A stretch of DNA of 38,585 nt from Halobacteriovoraceae bacterium (GCA_002718735.1 PBFR01000035.1:1-38585), one strand, 5' to 3'. Numbered from the stretch's first letter, positions 1 to 9,037 are shown. Made by a program: numbers and translations. The notes: a model not told the origin generated them from the sequence alone.

Positions 1-345
1 AACTTTTTGATGGAATACATTTCAATTTTTGGTGTTTCCTCTGATGATGCTCAAACACTTGGGCCCTTTCAAAGAGATGTGCTAATTGGAGCAAGACACT
101 CATTAAATAATTTTAATGGCCATCAAATCTCCTTCTTCATGACCTATGACGCACAAACTTTCGATGAGTTCATCTACACTCTATCTCACGAATTTAGAGT
201 TTCTAATGCTTGGAAACTTACATATGGGGCCACAATCATTGATGCACCCGAACCCGACAAAAATGATCCACTGGATAGTTTTTATGGTTTGAAGCCTGTA
301 CGGGAATCGGATAACATAATGGTAACTATTTCACGTTACTTTTGA
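1..345 (+). CDS. 3' end of a probable outer-membrane beta-barrel protein (5' truncated)
   Basis: The reading frame is open from the first base of the window, so the true start lies upstream; an in-frame TTG-ATG at 7-12 is probably internal. The visible 114 residues alternate polar and hydrophobic positions, as in beta strands (for example around SNAWKLTYGATIIDAP), and the protein ends in Arg-Tyr-Phe. A C-terminal aromatic residue is typical of outer-membrane barrels recognised by the BAM machinery. The stop is 6 bases before the LolA-like gene, so the two are probably co-transcribed. In many bacteria a LolA-like gene of this type follows a barrel or an RND/MMPL exporter; that would fit but is an inference. 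No family can be named from this fragment. Confidence 0.6.
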   Translation, partial: NFLMEYISIFGVSSDDAQTLGPFQRDVLIGARHSLNNFNGHQISFFMTYDAQTFDEFIYTLSHEFRVSNAWKLTYGATIIDAPEPDKNDPLDSFYGLKPVRESDNIMVTISRYF

Positions 346-351
346 GGCACA

Positions 352-1092
352 ATGAAACTTATTATTCTCTTCATCATCTCACTTAATGCTTGGGCCATGA
401 GTGCTCGCGAAATCATGGAACAAATTGAAAAAGCAAACTCAGGAATTCTTGGAGTTAAAGGCACTATGAGCATGACTCTCCTAGATGCCAACGGAAATAA
501 GGTTGAAAGGTCACTGACCACTCAAACCTTAGAAGACCAGAGTGAGGGAGATAAGTCCATCCTAGAGTTCAACACTCCATTAGACGTTAAAGGAGTGAAA
601 CTTTTAACATGGACTCTAAAGGATTCACCAAATAAGCAGTGGCTTTATATGCCACGCTTTAAAAGAGTAAAAAAAATTAATTCTAGAAATCAATCGGGTT
701 CTTTTATGGGAAGCGAATTTTCATATGAGGATATTGCTGGAAGGCAAATAGATAAATATACTTACAAGTTAATTGAAGAAAATGATAACACTTGGACTAT
801 AGAATCGACACCCACCAGTAAAAGCGGCTATTCAAAGCTTTTAACAATCTTTAGTAAAGAGAAAATGAATCCCATCAAGACAACCTACCTTGATAGAAAA
901 GGAAGCGTTTTAAAGATTGCGGATATGAAAGATTTCAGCACACACAAAGTTAAAGGTAAAAGTTTTCACCTGGCAGACCTCATAGAAATGAAGAACGTTC
1001 AGACAAAAAAACAGTCCATTTTAAAGTGGCAAGATCGCAATGTTGGAGTCTCACTTAATAAGAATCAATTTAAATCAACAAAATTAAAGTAG
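352..1092 (+). CDS. LolA-like outer membrane lipoprotein-sorting family protein
   Basis: This 246-residue protein starts with a short signal peptide (MKLIILFIISLNAWAMS) and is predicted to be periplasmic. The body matches the LolA-like family usually annotated as outer membrane lipoprotein-sorting protein: an early REIMEQIEKANSG helix, a strand-rich core with KGVKLLTWTL and QWLYMPRFKRVKKI, and the GSEFSYEDI segment. These proteins share the open half-barrel of LolA/LolB and probably carry a hydrophobic ligand, but they are not the canonical LolA; many sit beside RND/MMPL exporters. It lies 6 bases after the upstream barrel fragment and 6 bases before the MoxR gene, so it belongs to one operon. 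The exact cargo is unknown. Confidence 0.8.
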   Translation: MKLIILFIISLNAWAMSAREIMEQIEKANSGILGVKGTMSMTLLDANGNKVERSLTTQTLEDQSEGDKSILEFNTPLDVKGVKLLTWTLKDSPNKQWLYMPRFKRVKKINSRNQSGSFMGSEFSYEDIAGRQIDKYTYKLIEENDNTWTIESTPTSKSGYSKLLTIFSKEKMNPIKTTYLDRKGSVLKIADMKDFSTHKVKGKSFHLADLIEMKNVQTKKQSILKWQDRNVGVSLNKNQFKSTKLK

Positions 1093-1098
1093 GTTTAC

Positions 1099-2010
1099 AT
1101 GCAAGAGTTGGAGCTATTCTTCAAACACAGTGATCGCTTTCTAAGTGGAAAAAAAGATAAGGTTGAATTGGCCCTTTGCAACCTCCTAGCACAAGGTCAC
1201 ACTTTAATTGAAGACCTACCCGGAGTTGGAAAGACTACTCTTGTCTCCTTCTTTTCAGAAGTTTTCGACTTAAAGATGTCTAGAACTCAATTTACAAATG
1301 ACTTACTACCTTCGGATATTATAGGGAACCAAGTTTTTAACAGAAAAAGCTCTGAGTTTGAATTTCATCCTGGCCCCATATTTGGTGAGATCTTTATGGC
1401 CGACGAACTAAATAGGGCCCCACCAAAAACTCAGTCTGCATTGCTGCAGGCAATGGAAGAAAAGAGTGTCACTGTCGACTCTCACACATACGCAATGGAA
1501 GAGATCTTTCATGTAATTGCAACTCAAAACCCTAAATCTCAGATCGGAACCTTTGATTTGCCAGAGTCACAGCTAGATCGATTTTCAATGAAGCTAGAAC
1601 TAGGCTATCCCAACGAGGAGAACACGATCAAGCTATTGAAAGAGAAAGCACACTCTAGCAAACCAATTATAGAGCAAAAAATATCCAAGTCCTGGTTACT
1701 CCAATCCATGAAAGCATGTGAGTCTATTGAGGCCAGCGACTCAATCCTATCTTATATTTATAGACTGGTGGATGAGTCTAGAGCAAACTCTCTGTTCATG
1801 CCACTGAGCAATCGAGCAGCAATAGACATTCTAAAGGCTTCAAAAGCGTGGGCATGGATGAATGGAGATACTCATGTATTTCCGGAACATATTCAGCACT
1901 TGTTTCCATGGATTGCTGGCCACAGGTTATGCCACCCAAGTGAAGGTTCAGTATCTATAGAGAGGGAGCTTTCAAATAAATTGCTTCAATCTGTTCCAGT
2001 AAGAAAATGA
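1099..2010 (+). CDS. MoxR family AAA+ ATPase
   Basis: This 303-residue cytoplasmic ATPase has a Walker A motif GVGKTTL near residue 41, a Walker B/arginine-rich segment (MADELNRAPPKTQ) near residue 100, the ATQNP sensor-1 region near residue 140, and the ESQLDRF arginine-finger region. The C-terminal helical lid has the LSNRAAIDILKASKAWAW pattern of the MoxR family. MoxR proteins act as chaperone-like ATPases, usually encoded next to DUF58 proteins and often with transglutaminase or VWA proteins, exactly as here. The stop codon overlaps the DUF58 start by four bases (ATGA), which suggests translational coupling. Its substrate is not known; an envelope role is likely from the context. Confidence 0.93.
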   Translation: MQELELFFKHSDRFLSGKKDKVELALCNLLAQGHTLIEDLPGVGKTTLVSFFSEVFDLKMSRTQFTNDLLPSDIIGNQVFNRKSSEFEFHPGPIFGEIFMADELNRAPPKTQSALLQAMEEKSVTVDSHTYAMEEIFHVIATQNPKSQIGTFDLPESQLDRFSMKLELGYPNEENTIKLLKEKAHSSKPIIEQKISKSWLLQSMKACESIEASDSILSYIYRLVDESRANSLFMPLSNRAAIDILKASKAWAWMNGDTHVFPEHIQHLFPWIAGHRLCHPSEGSVSIERELSNKLLQSVPVRK

Positions 2011-2834
2011 TTGAAGCAATCAAAGAAAGGGCCAGAAAAAAGCAAACGCCATACATTTTGCCAACTGGCTCTGGAGCCATTTTTATAGGTGTTTTCTTTA
2101 CTCTTTTTCTCATGGGATTGGTTTATGGAAATAACCTAACCCTCCTTTTAGCGTTTTGCATGTTTGCCTTTTTAATAGGAATTATGTTCAAAACCCACGA
2201 AATGGTGAAAAGGTATTCTCACATTTCGATACATCTTTCAGATGGAGCATCTGCACAGATAAAAACAAATTTATTAGGAAACTTTCACATCGAACTTCAA
2301 TCATCCAATCAAACGTTGAAGGCGCAATCAGGCACTGGTACTTTTCAAATCAATGCTAAAAGAGGTCGCTATCCTATTAAAGTCATCAAGGTATGGACTT
2401 CAGGGGAATGGGGGCTATTCAAAGTATGGAGATACGTACCTGGTACACGAACTCTCTTTGTATATCCCAGACTGGAACAAGTTGAAAAAAGTTATTTTAG
2501 GGAACTTCACCAAGATGGTGCTGAGGCCTTTCACCAGCATAAGAGGTACGAGCGTGGACAGGCGTCTAAAAGAATTGACTGGAAGGTTTACGCAAAAAAG
2601 GAAGAATTACTTGTTAGAGACTTTAAAGAAAACAAACCAGACACGATTGAAATTAACGAAAAACATCTCAAAGGAGACTTTGAGTCTAAGGTTTCAAAAA
2701 TGGCTTGGCTCGTTAACAAGGCCCATTCAGAGGGCATGGACTGGGAGTTGAAGCTAAACAAAGGAACTTATCTTGCATTTTCTCGTGGAGTTGCTCATTT
2801 CAAAAAGTCTATGGAGATTTTAAGTGAGGCCTGA
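2007..2834 (+). CDS. DUF58 domain-containing membrane protein
   Basis: This 275-residue protein has two closely spaced hydrophobic segments (about residues 24-63), then a soluble region. The diagnostic DUF58 block lies near residues 180-205: RYERGQASKRIDWK followed by KEELLVRDFKENK. DUF58 proteins are partners of MoxR ATPases and may contain a degenerate VWA-like fold. The start overlaps the MoxR stop by 4 bases, and the stop overlaps the GTG start of the transglutaminase by 11 bases. The three proteins therefore very likely work together, probably in envelope assembly or stress, but the biochemical role of this trio is unsettled. Confidence 0.9.
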   Translation: MIEAIKERARKKQTPYILPTGSGAIFIGVFFTLFLMGLVYGNNLTLLLAFCMFAFLIGIMFKTHEMVKRYSHISIHLSDGASAQIKTNLLGNFHIELQSSNQTLKAQSGTGTFQINAKRGRYPIKVIKVWTSGEWGLFKVWRYVPGTRTLFVYPRLEQVEKSYFRELHQDGAEAFHQHKRYERGQASKRIDWKVYAKKEELLVRDFKENKPDTIEINEKHLKGDFESKVSKMAWLVNKAHSEGMDWELKLNKGTYLAFSRGVAHFKKSMEILSEA

Positions 2835-4668
2835 AAACAAAACAGTATTCTATCTATCTCTTATTCCTGCTCCGTGGTTTTGTTTGGATTTTTTGCCTAC
2901 TTGGTTTCCACCAACTCTTACAATTTTCTTCCTAATAAGAATATTCTTTCACTTGAATACTATATTATTAATTTCTGCATCTATCTTGGGCTCCTATCTA
3001 GCATTGAAGGAGTTTGGAAAAAGGCTTACACCAGAGGCCGCAGTTTCCATCTTAAATATAATGCTGGCATCAAAGCTTGGACAGAAGTGTGTGAATTTTA
3101 AAACTCATGCTACACTCGGTTTACTTTGGATAGGTTCTTTGGCCTTGTTTAACAATTCAATCTACTACCTTTCATACCTATTGGCAGCGGCCTCTATTAT
3201 ATCACTTATGCTTAAAAGTGCTCCTGATGAAAAGTTCAAGATGAGTTTCAATCCAAGTTTATCAGGCCTCATACCTATACTTAAATCTCTTCCTTTAATA
3301 TTGATCCTATTTTTCGCCTTTCCAAGATTTAGAGGCTTTCTACCTTCTGCGAATCAGCAAAACCAACAAAGTGGTTATTCAAAAAGTGTGTCCAATTCAG
3401 ATGCTTCAAATCTAAATCTCTCTGACAAAGTGGCCTTTTATGCCGAAACAGGAAAAGAAATCAACCCAGAACTTCTTTACTGGAGGGGAAGAACTCACGA
3501 GGCAACAGATGGCTATAATTGGAGAAAGGCAAGTGTTCGCCACTCTTCTATTCCTGTTCACAACTCCCCTAATGAGCTTTTAACATACACGATGAAATAT
3601 GAAAGCGACTTCAGTGGTGACATTATTCTTTTGGACCACCCTATTCAAATCCTTGATTCCAATTTGAGACATATAAGAAACGAACAGAGCAATACATTTA
3701 AGAACTTTAGAGATGGTAAAAAGTTTCAAGTAAAGGCCTCGTCACATCCAATGGCAAATCTTCGCTCAAACATAGAAGGCGTTAAGGAAAAATACCTGGC
3801 CTTACCTGGTTTTTTACCAAGTTCATTTAAAAACATGTTCAAAACTATATCTAAATCACCCAGGGATTTAATAAACGACTTCAAGAACAGTCTAACCAGG
3901 AATGGTTTTAAGTACAGTTTAAGCCCAGGGCCTATGCCAACTTTATCGGAGTTTATAGAAAATAAGTCAGGGTTTTGTGGTCACTTCGCATCATTACTTG
4001 GTATCTATTTGAGGAGCAACAGCGTGCCTTCCAGGCTAGTCAGTGGCTTTCAAGGTGGAACATACAACCCAAGCGGAGGCTTCTATACGATACGAAATAA
4101 GGATGCACACGTTTGGGTTGAATACCATGACGGTGAATCATGGAGGAGGGTCGACCCCACTTCATTTGTATCTCCTGAAAGGATAACACTTGGGGTTCAA
4201 GGTCTAGGTGGCCAACAAGCGTCTAAATCAACTGGTATCTTCTCTCAAGGACTTTTAGAGGCACAAGCGTGGATTGAGAACTTAAACTTCAGGCTCGCTC
4301 TATTTTTTGACAATTATAACCGTGAAGCACAAGAGATTCTGGCCAAGGACTTTTCCCTTACTTTAAAAGACTTCTACCGCATATCCTTTGCTCTTTTAGT
4401 CTTAACCATTACTTTTCTATTCTTCTCCTTTCGCCACAAAAATAAAGGTATGAGTAAGGAAGATATCCTATTTAAGCGATTTGAGAAAAAACTTCTAAAG
4501 AAGGGACTAAACATAACCAAGGACATGAGTGAATTGGAAATAATCGAGCTGTGCAAAAAAGAAGGCCTTCCTTCTACTTATGAAGACTTTGTAACTTCCT
4601 ATAGAAAAGTTAAATATATGAATCAAAGTGCAGACAAGGAGATCGCCAATAAATTCAAGTCCTTATAG
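2824..4668 (+). CDS. Membrane-anchored transglutaminase-like protein (TgpA/DUF3488 type)
   Basis: This 614-residue protein starts at a GTG inside the DUF58 gene. The N-terminal ~180 residues hold about six hydrophobic segments ending in FFAFPRFRGFLP, as in DUF3488/TgpA proteins. A periplasmic transglutaminase core follows with the catalytic triad visible: Cys near residue 385 in SGFCGHFAS, His near 428 in DAHVWVEY and Asp near 444 in RVDPTSF. One further transmembrane helix lies near residues 517-537, and a charged cytoplasmic tail ends the protein. This is the usual TgpA layout and length. Genes of this type are commonly linked to moxR and DUF58. The substrate is unknown; in Pseudomonas TgpA is important for viability, but equivalence is not shown here. 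Confidence 0.9.
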   Translation: MRPENKTVFYLSLIPAPWFCLDFLPTWFPPTLTIFFLIRIFFHLNTILLISASILGSYLALKEFGKRLTPEAAVSILNIMLASKLGQKCVNFKTHATLGLLWIGSLALFNNSIYYLSYLLAAASIISLMLKSAPDEKFKMSFNPSLSGLIPILKSLPLILILFFAFPRFRGFLPSANQQNQQSGYSKSVSNSDASNLNLSDKVAFYAETGKEINPELLYWRGRTHEATDGYNWRKASVRHSSIPVHNSPNELLTYTMKYESDFSGDIILLDHPIQILDSNLRHIRNEQSNTFKNFRDGKKFQVKASSHPMANLRSNIEGVKEKYLALPGFLPSSFKNMFKTISKSPRDLINDFKNSLTRNGFKYSLSPGPMPTLSEFIENKSGFCGHFASLLGIYLRSNSVPSRLVSGFQGGTYNPSGGFYTIRNKDAHVWVEYHDGESWRRVDPTSFVSPERITLGVQGLGGQQASKSTGIFSQGLLEAQAWIENLNFRLALFFDNYNREAQEILAKDFSLTLKDFYRISFALLVLTITFLFFSFRHKNKGMSKEDILFKRFEKKLLKKGLNITKDMSELEIIELCKKEGLPSTYEDFVTSYRKVKYMNQSADKEIANKFKSL

Positions 4669-4886
4669 GCGGAAAAAGTTAAAAACGCCAACTTTCTGTG
4701 CAACTTTAGAATAGCTCTCCAAGCTTAACGCTACCTTAATTAAAACTAACTCCCTTTTAGATTCAATACCTTAATGTTATGCCGAAATAACTTTCTACTA
4801 TGGCCTCAATTTTTTTTTAGAACAAATTCCTATTCGCTAATATTATTTAAAAACCTAAAACAACCAGAATCCTTCGGAGAATAAAA
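4669..4886. other. AT-rich intergenic region
   Basis: These 218 bases separate the transglutaminase operon from the next gene. I see only a weak inverted repeat (AAAGTT/AACTTT, 4687-4707) and a run of nine T at 4810-4818 with no convincing hairpin before it. A TATTAT box at 4841-4846 could be a -10 element for the downstream gene, but the matching -35 is poor. The ribosome binding site CGGAGA lies just before the ATG at 4887. No small gene is supported. Confidence 0.4.
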
Positions 4887-6509
4887 ATGAAAGACTCAAA
4901 ACTAGCTTTTAAATTCGTAATAGGAATTCTTATCGCCATCAGCTCATCCCTTGCACATGGACAAATGAAGGGGCACCTTGATGGTGTGAAAGTCATAAAT
5001 GGAAAAACAATTATATTCGGATGGGCCTGTGTAGTGGGTTCTAGTCGACAAGTTAGTGTTCACCTCTACGGCGGAACAAGCACAAATAATAGATCAATTA
5101 TAGGTGGAACAACTGCAAATAGAAAAAGTGAAGATGGTGTTAGACGAGCGTGTAAATCTAAAGGGAATCACAGGTTTGAATATGTTTTAAGTTCAAGTAA
5201 ACTAAACCAGTTCAAAGGGAAAAAGGTTTGGGCATTTGGAATTAGACCAAACAAATCCCTCATAGGCTCAGGAAGCAAATCAATCCCTATTCCAGCTGTG
5301 AGATCGATTGCAGTGAAGAAGATAAGCGAGTCTCAGGCCAAATCTGAAAGAGGTGATTTTGATCATGAGCGAAAAGCAGACTTTAACAGAGATGGGGTTT
5401 TAGACATTGTTAGATGCCAGGGAACTCCAAGAAAGACTAAGAATGGACATACGCGCTTCCATCACGAATTTGAAAAGAATGTAAGAGTTCAGATTATAAA
5501 TGGAAAAAATGGTAAAGAGCTTTACGGTTACTCATTCGAAGGTTTTAAAAGAGCACCAAACCATACAAGAAGAATTATAAACACATCTTGCGAGATCGCC
5601 TACTTGGAAGATGGCTACCCTTCCGTTGTTATAGGTAGCCATTTTGAGAACTACTATGCAGACAACAAGAACGCTCCCAAGTATAGGAAAGCTCCACAAA
5701 GAATTATCTTAAATAAAAGATCGTCTTTACAGGGAATGCTCTTAAAGCATGGAAACATCAACTTTGACTCCGTAACCAAAGATCTTAGATGTAAATCTTT
5801 TGACCACCATAGAATTGGAAATGGAGCATATTGCTTCTTTGCAAGTTACCCAACATTTGAAGATAGAAAAAGACCGGCAGGTGTTACATTTACAAGCCTT
5901 GTAAGACTTAGAAGGTCTGGCAGCAGTGTAGTATTAAATGACATTACCAAAAAGACAGGACTTATATGGGACGGAGTAAGGGGAACCCACGTAGCCAAAT
6001 ACCCACTTAAGCACAATGGCCCACACTACGGAAAAAGAAGAGAGAACGCAAATGTAATTAGTGGCGACTTTATGGATCATAATGATGACGGCCTATATGA
6101 TCTTTTTGTTGTGGGACAACATATGAGTTTTTATAGATTCAATATGAAGCTTGACTCAAGTATAGATGTTGGATTTAAATTTACCAAGTCAGTGCTCACA
6201 GCTCCTTCGGTACATGGTGGACCGAGTGAATACAATAGAGTTAGAAGCTTTCCATCACAGTTCAAGAAAAACTGTGTCTATGTATCGGGTGAAGGAAGAA
6301 GTATAGCGGGTAGTTTAAACTACGTAAATGACCACATAAGATGTTACGACAACAAGAAATGGGTAAAAATAGATATGCCAAACTCTTTCTCAAGCAATTC
6401 ATGGAATGCTCAATTTATTGAGGGATCAAGAGGAAAAGTGATAGCAAGAACAAAGAGGAGGCTTAAAAGCAGTTATGAACAAGGTTTTACTTATTTTGAA
6501 ATAGATTAA
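4887..6509 (+). CDS. Secreted protein with N-terminal GWAC domain and FG-GAP/VCBS-like calcium loops
   Basis: The 540-residue product has a signal peptide (cleavage probably after AHG, residue ~25). Residues ~28-130 form a small domain with the pattern GHLDGV...IIFGWAC...VHLYGG...ANRKSEDGVRRAC...GNHRFEY. This resembles a widespread extracellular domain of unknown role with a conserved Cys pair. The rest contains two aspartate-rich loops like those of FG-GAP/VCBS propeller repeats: DFNRDGVLDIV near residues 163-173 and DFMDHNDDGLYDLF near 392-405. Several further Cys residues suggest disulfides outside the cytoplasm. An SD (CGGAGA) and clear terminator flank it, so it is probably a single-gene unit. 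Binding or surface adhesion is plausible; no enzyme motif is visible. Confidence 0.75.
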   Translation: MKDSKLAFKFVIGILIAISSSLAHGQMKGHLDGVKVINGKTIIFGWACVVGSSRQVSVHLYGGTSTNNRSIIGGTTANRKSEDGVRRACKSKGNHRFEYVLSSSKLNQFKGKKVWAFGIRPNKSLIGSGSKSIPIPAVRSIAVKKISESQAKSERGDFDHERKADFNRDGVLDIVRCQGTPRKTKNGHTRFHHEFEKNVRVQIINGKNGKELYGYSFEGFKRAPNHTRRIINTSCEIAYLEDGYPSVVIGSHFENYYADNKNAPKYRKAPQRIILNKRSSLQGMLLKHGNINFDSVTKDLRCKSFDHHRIGNGAYCFFASYPTFEDRKRPAGVTFTSLVRLRRSGSSVVLNDITKKTGLIWDGVRGTHVAKYPLKHNGPHYGKRRENANVISGDFMDHNDDGLYDLFVVGQHMSFYRFNMKLDSSIDVGFKFTKSVLTAPSVHGGPSEYNRVRSFPSQFKKNCVYVSGEGRSIAGSLNYVNDHIRCYDNKKWVKIDMPNSFSSNSWNAQFIEGSRGKVIARTKRRLKSSYEQGFTYFEID

Positions 6510-6517
6510 TTATGGAG

Positions 6518-6535
6518 GCGGCCTATCAAGGCCGC
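6518..6535. terminator. Rho-independent terminator between convergent genes
   Basis: A perfect 7-bp GC-rich stem, GCGGCCT / AGGCCGC, with a 4-base loop (ATCA) is followed on the plus strand by TTTCTTATT. It lies 8 bases after the stop at 6509. On the minus strand the stem is followed by a less T-rich stretch, so termination there is less sure. Confidence 0.75.
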
Positions 6536-6543
6536 TTTCTTAT

Positions 6544-7671
6544 TCAAAATGAATATGTTCCACCAACACTTGTGGCCAACTCATTAATTAGCTTAAGATA
6601 ACCCTTCTTGGCCCTTTTCCAATCTTTGGCATACACACTATTGGACAAGACTATTAGGTAGGTGTCTATAGTGGGATCAATCCAAATAGATGTTCCGGTA
6701 TAGCCTGTATGTCCGTAAGATATTCCTTTAGAGAAAAAGTCTCCTGAAGGTTTTTTAGAATAACGACTTGAAATATCAAAGCCAAGGCCACGCGAGCTAT
6801 TTGGTGTCTTAACTGTCATTGAGTTCACTTGGGCATTTGATATAACCCTTTTATTGCAACTTATACCTCCCTCTAGAAACATGCTTGCAAACTTGGCCAA
6901 GTCATTGGCCGATGAAAAAATACCTGCATGCCCAGCAACTCCACCCAAATGTTTAGATGTTGGGTCATGGACCTGGCCTAGAGAATAGTTTGTACTTGTT
7001 GGAACACATTTTTCTTTGCAACTTGGTAAGTTTTTCATTGGCCTAAATGAAGTGCTCTCCAACTTTAGTGGCTCTAGGATTAAGCTTTTAACTGCCTGAT
7101 CAAGATTAGTGCCCTCGAGCTTCTCTAGTGCTTGGCCAAGAACCAAATAATTAAGGTCACTATACTTAAACTCTCCATACTTAAACTCTGGATCAGTTGC
7201 CAAAATGGCACTCCATGCATCTTTTGTATTTAATCGATAGAAACTACTGCGCATGCTAGGTCTAAGTCCAGATTCATGTCTAAGAAGATCCTCAAAGCGA
7301 AGCTCAGTTGTTTCACTTCGCTGATACTCTTTAAGAGCAAGCGAAACCCTTCCTTCAAATGGCAATTTGTTTTTCTCCAGAGATTTCAGAAGTGCAGTGG
7401 CACTAAAGAGCTTGGTGATGGAGGCCACATCAAAAATTGCGTCTTTGGGCATCTTCATCTTTCCATCAATTGAGCCATATGCTTTATGAAAAGATATGGA
7501 TTCTCTGTGCCCAACCAAAACCACTACGCCTGGTATCTTATAGGCCTCAAGGTAACTATTTACCAAGGTGTCAATCTCAAGCTCGAGTCCCTTAGGGGTA
7601 GACTGAAGAGTCTCTAGGCATTCACTAAAGACGCAAAGCGAAAGTATCATGGATAAGATGAGAGGTTTCAT
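6544..7671 (-). CDS. Serine hydrolase, class C beta-lactamase/esterase family
   Basis: This 375-residue protein has an N-terminal signal peptide (MKPLILSMILSLCVFSEC) and the three motifs of the beta-lactamase-fold hydrolases. They are SxxK as SITK near residue 85 in DVASITKLFS, Y-S-D near residue 168 in FKYSDLNYLVLG, and HTG near residue 320 in YGHTGYTGTSIW. The HTG variant of KTG and the YSD/N motif favour an esterase or D-amino-acid/peptidoglycan hydrolase rather than an antibiotic-destroying beta-lactamase. The GVAGHAGIFSSANDLAKF block is also typical of this family. The Cys near residue 18 could be a lipidation site, but the lipobox is imperfect (FSEC). The gene is divergent from the Nramp-like gene. 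Confidence 0.88.
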   Translation of the reverse strand: MKPLILSMILSLCVFSECLETLQSTPKGLELEIDTLVNSYLEAYKIPGVVVLVGHRESISFHKAYGSIDGKMKMPKDAIFDVASITKLFSATALLKSLEKNKLPFEGRVSLALKEYQRSETTELRFEDLLRHESGLRPSMRSSFYRLNTKDAWSAILATDPEFKYGEFKYSDLNYLVLGQALEKLEGTNLDQAVKSLILEPLKLESTSFRPMKNLPSCKEKCVPTSTNYSLGQVHDPTSKHLGGVAGHAGIFSSANDLAKFASMFLEGGISCNKRVISNAQVNSMTVKTPNSSRGLGFDISSRYSKKPSGDFFSKGISYGHTGYTGTSIWIDPTIDTYLIVLSNSVYAKDWKRAKKGYLKLINELATSVGGTYSF

Positions 7672-7734
7672 TCTTTTTTATTAGCTTAAAAAATACTTCC
7701 TGACAAAAAAGTTCAAATGTCTTTTAATTATTAA

Positions 7735-8970
7735 ATGAGCAATCAAATCTTAAATGCACTGCGCCTTTCAGGGCCTGGAATCTTATATGCCGCAGCGGCG
7801 GTGGGAGTTAGCCACATTGTACAGTCAACTCGAGCTGGAGCCGAGTTTGGGCTTGGACTTCTCTGGGTAGTTGTTTTTGCAAACCTATTAAAATACCCAT
7901 TCTTTAAGGCCGGAGCACAGTATAGTACTGTGACAGGCCAATCTCTGCTGAGCGGATACAAACGGATCGGAACGTGGGCGTTGGTACTATTTGTTCTTAT
8001 TACTTTTCTCACAATGTTTGTGATCCAAAGTGCGGTGACAGTGGTAAGTGCAGGGATTGCAAATTACATATTTTCATTTCCTTTTAGCATTCAGACCACC
8101 TCTATGATCTTACTTGTCATTTGCTCTTTAACATTACTCGTTGGCAGCTTTGGTTTGTTGGATAACTTAGTAAAACTCATCGTGGCCGGACTTTCTCTAA
8201 CCACAGTTTTGGCAGTCGGGTTTGCCATATTTGGGGAAGTAGAAAGAAATGCTCAACCCAATACTTTTAGCTTTGCCAATTCAAACCACTTATATTTTTT
8301 AGTAGCATTAATTGGCTGGATGCCTGCTCCATTAGATGTACCAGTTTGGCAAAGCATATGGACCGTGAAAAAAAGAAAACAAACAAAAATTAGTGTTGCA
8401 CAAACCCTCAAGGACTTTAAGTTTGGCTACATAGGAACAGCAGCATTGGCCGTGCTGTTTCTTTTACTAGGTGCCATCGTTATGTATAGGAGCGGGCACA
8501 GCTTTTCCCCTAAGGCAGTGGTATTTGCCTCCCAATTCATTAATCTATATTCAAGCGCTTTAGGATCCTGGGCGATGCCTTTGGTCTCAATTGCAGCATT
8601 CCTAACAATGTTCAGCACAACGCTTACCTGCTTGGATGCATTTTCTAGGGTAATGCAAGAGTCTATGATTCAGCTTTTTGGCAGTAAGTACTCTAAAAGG
8701 GAGTGGTACTCCTTTTGGGTTTTGGCCACAGTTATTGGTGCTTGTATTTTGCTATTTAACCATTTGGGAAGTATGAAAGAGCTTGTAGACTTTGCAACGA
8801 CAATCTCTTTTTTAGTAACACCAATTTATGCTATTTTAATTCTCAAGGTGATGAACTCTCAGGCCCTGCCGCCAAATTGGCGATTCGGCAAACTGGACAT
8901 GCTTCTAGGGATTGGCGGAATTCTTACTTCCTCAATTATTCTCGTTTATTATTTAAAACTTATTGCCTAG
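7735..8970 (+). CDS. Nramp-related divalent metal transporter with altered metal-site motifs
   Basis: This 411-residue protein has about 11 hydrophobic segments and the Nramp/LeuT-fold sequence pattern. It begins with the TM1 block SGPGILYAAAAVGVSHIVQS and the segment TRAGAEFGLGLLW. TM1 of classical Nramp carries Asp-Pro-Gly-Asn; aligned from the shared Gly-Pro, I read Gly-Val-Ser-His here. TM6 classically has Met-Pro-His; here it is GWMPAPLDVPVWQS, keeping the Met. Such Nramp-like proteins are common in diverse bacteria under the name divalent metal transporter, but their substrate is uncertain because the metal-coordinating Asp and Asn are missing. No strong SD precedes the ATG. The gene appears monocistronic. 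Confidence 0.82.
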   Translation: MSNQILNALRLSGPGILYAAAAVGVSHIVQSTRAGAEFGLGLLWVVVFANLLKYPFFKAGAQYSTVTGQSLLSGYKRIGTWALVLFVLITFLTMFVIQSAVTVVSAGIANYIFSFPFSIQTTSMILLVICSLTLLVGSFGLLDNLVKLIVAGLSLTTVLAVGFAIFGEVERNAQPNTFSFANSNHLYFLVALIGWMPAPLDVPVWQSIWTVKKRKQTKISVAQTLKDFKFGYIGTAALAVLFLLLGAIVMYRSGHSFSPKAVVFASQFINLYSSALGSWAMPLVSIAAFLTMFSTTLTCLDAFSRVMQESMIQLFGSKYSKREWYSFWVLATVIGACILLFNHLGSMKELVDFATTISFLVTPIYAILILKVMNSQALPPNWRFGKLDMLLGIGGILTSSIILVYYLKLIA

Positions 8971-8996
8971 GTTTTTAACTACATTTTATTTATTTG

Positions 8997-9037
8997 GCGA
9001 CTCTCCCCTACAATTAAAATTGGCGCTTAAAGAGTCG
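8997..9037. repeat. Nested inverted repeats downstream of the Nramp-like gene
   Basis: Outer arms CGACTCT (8998-9004) and AGAGTCG (9031-9037) are perfect 7-bp complements. The loop contains a second dyad, CAATT-AA-AATTG (9011-9022). The stem is followed by TCTTGTTTAG, so a weak terminator for the Nramp-like gene is possible; a structured RNA or protein-binding site is equally possible. Confidence 0.35.

Noticed and set aside
6544..7671. Calling the serine hydrolase an antibiotic-resistance beta-lactamase
   Set aside because: HTG in place of KTG and the YSD motif fit esterase/peptidase relatives; resistance cannot be claimed.
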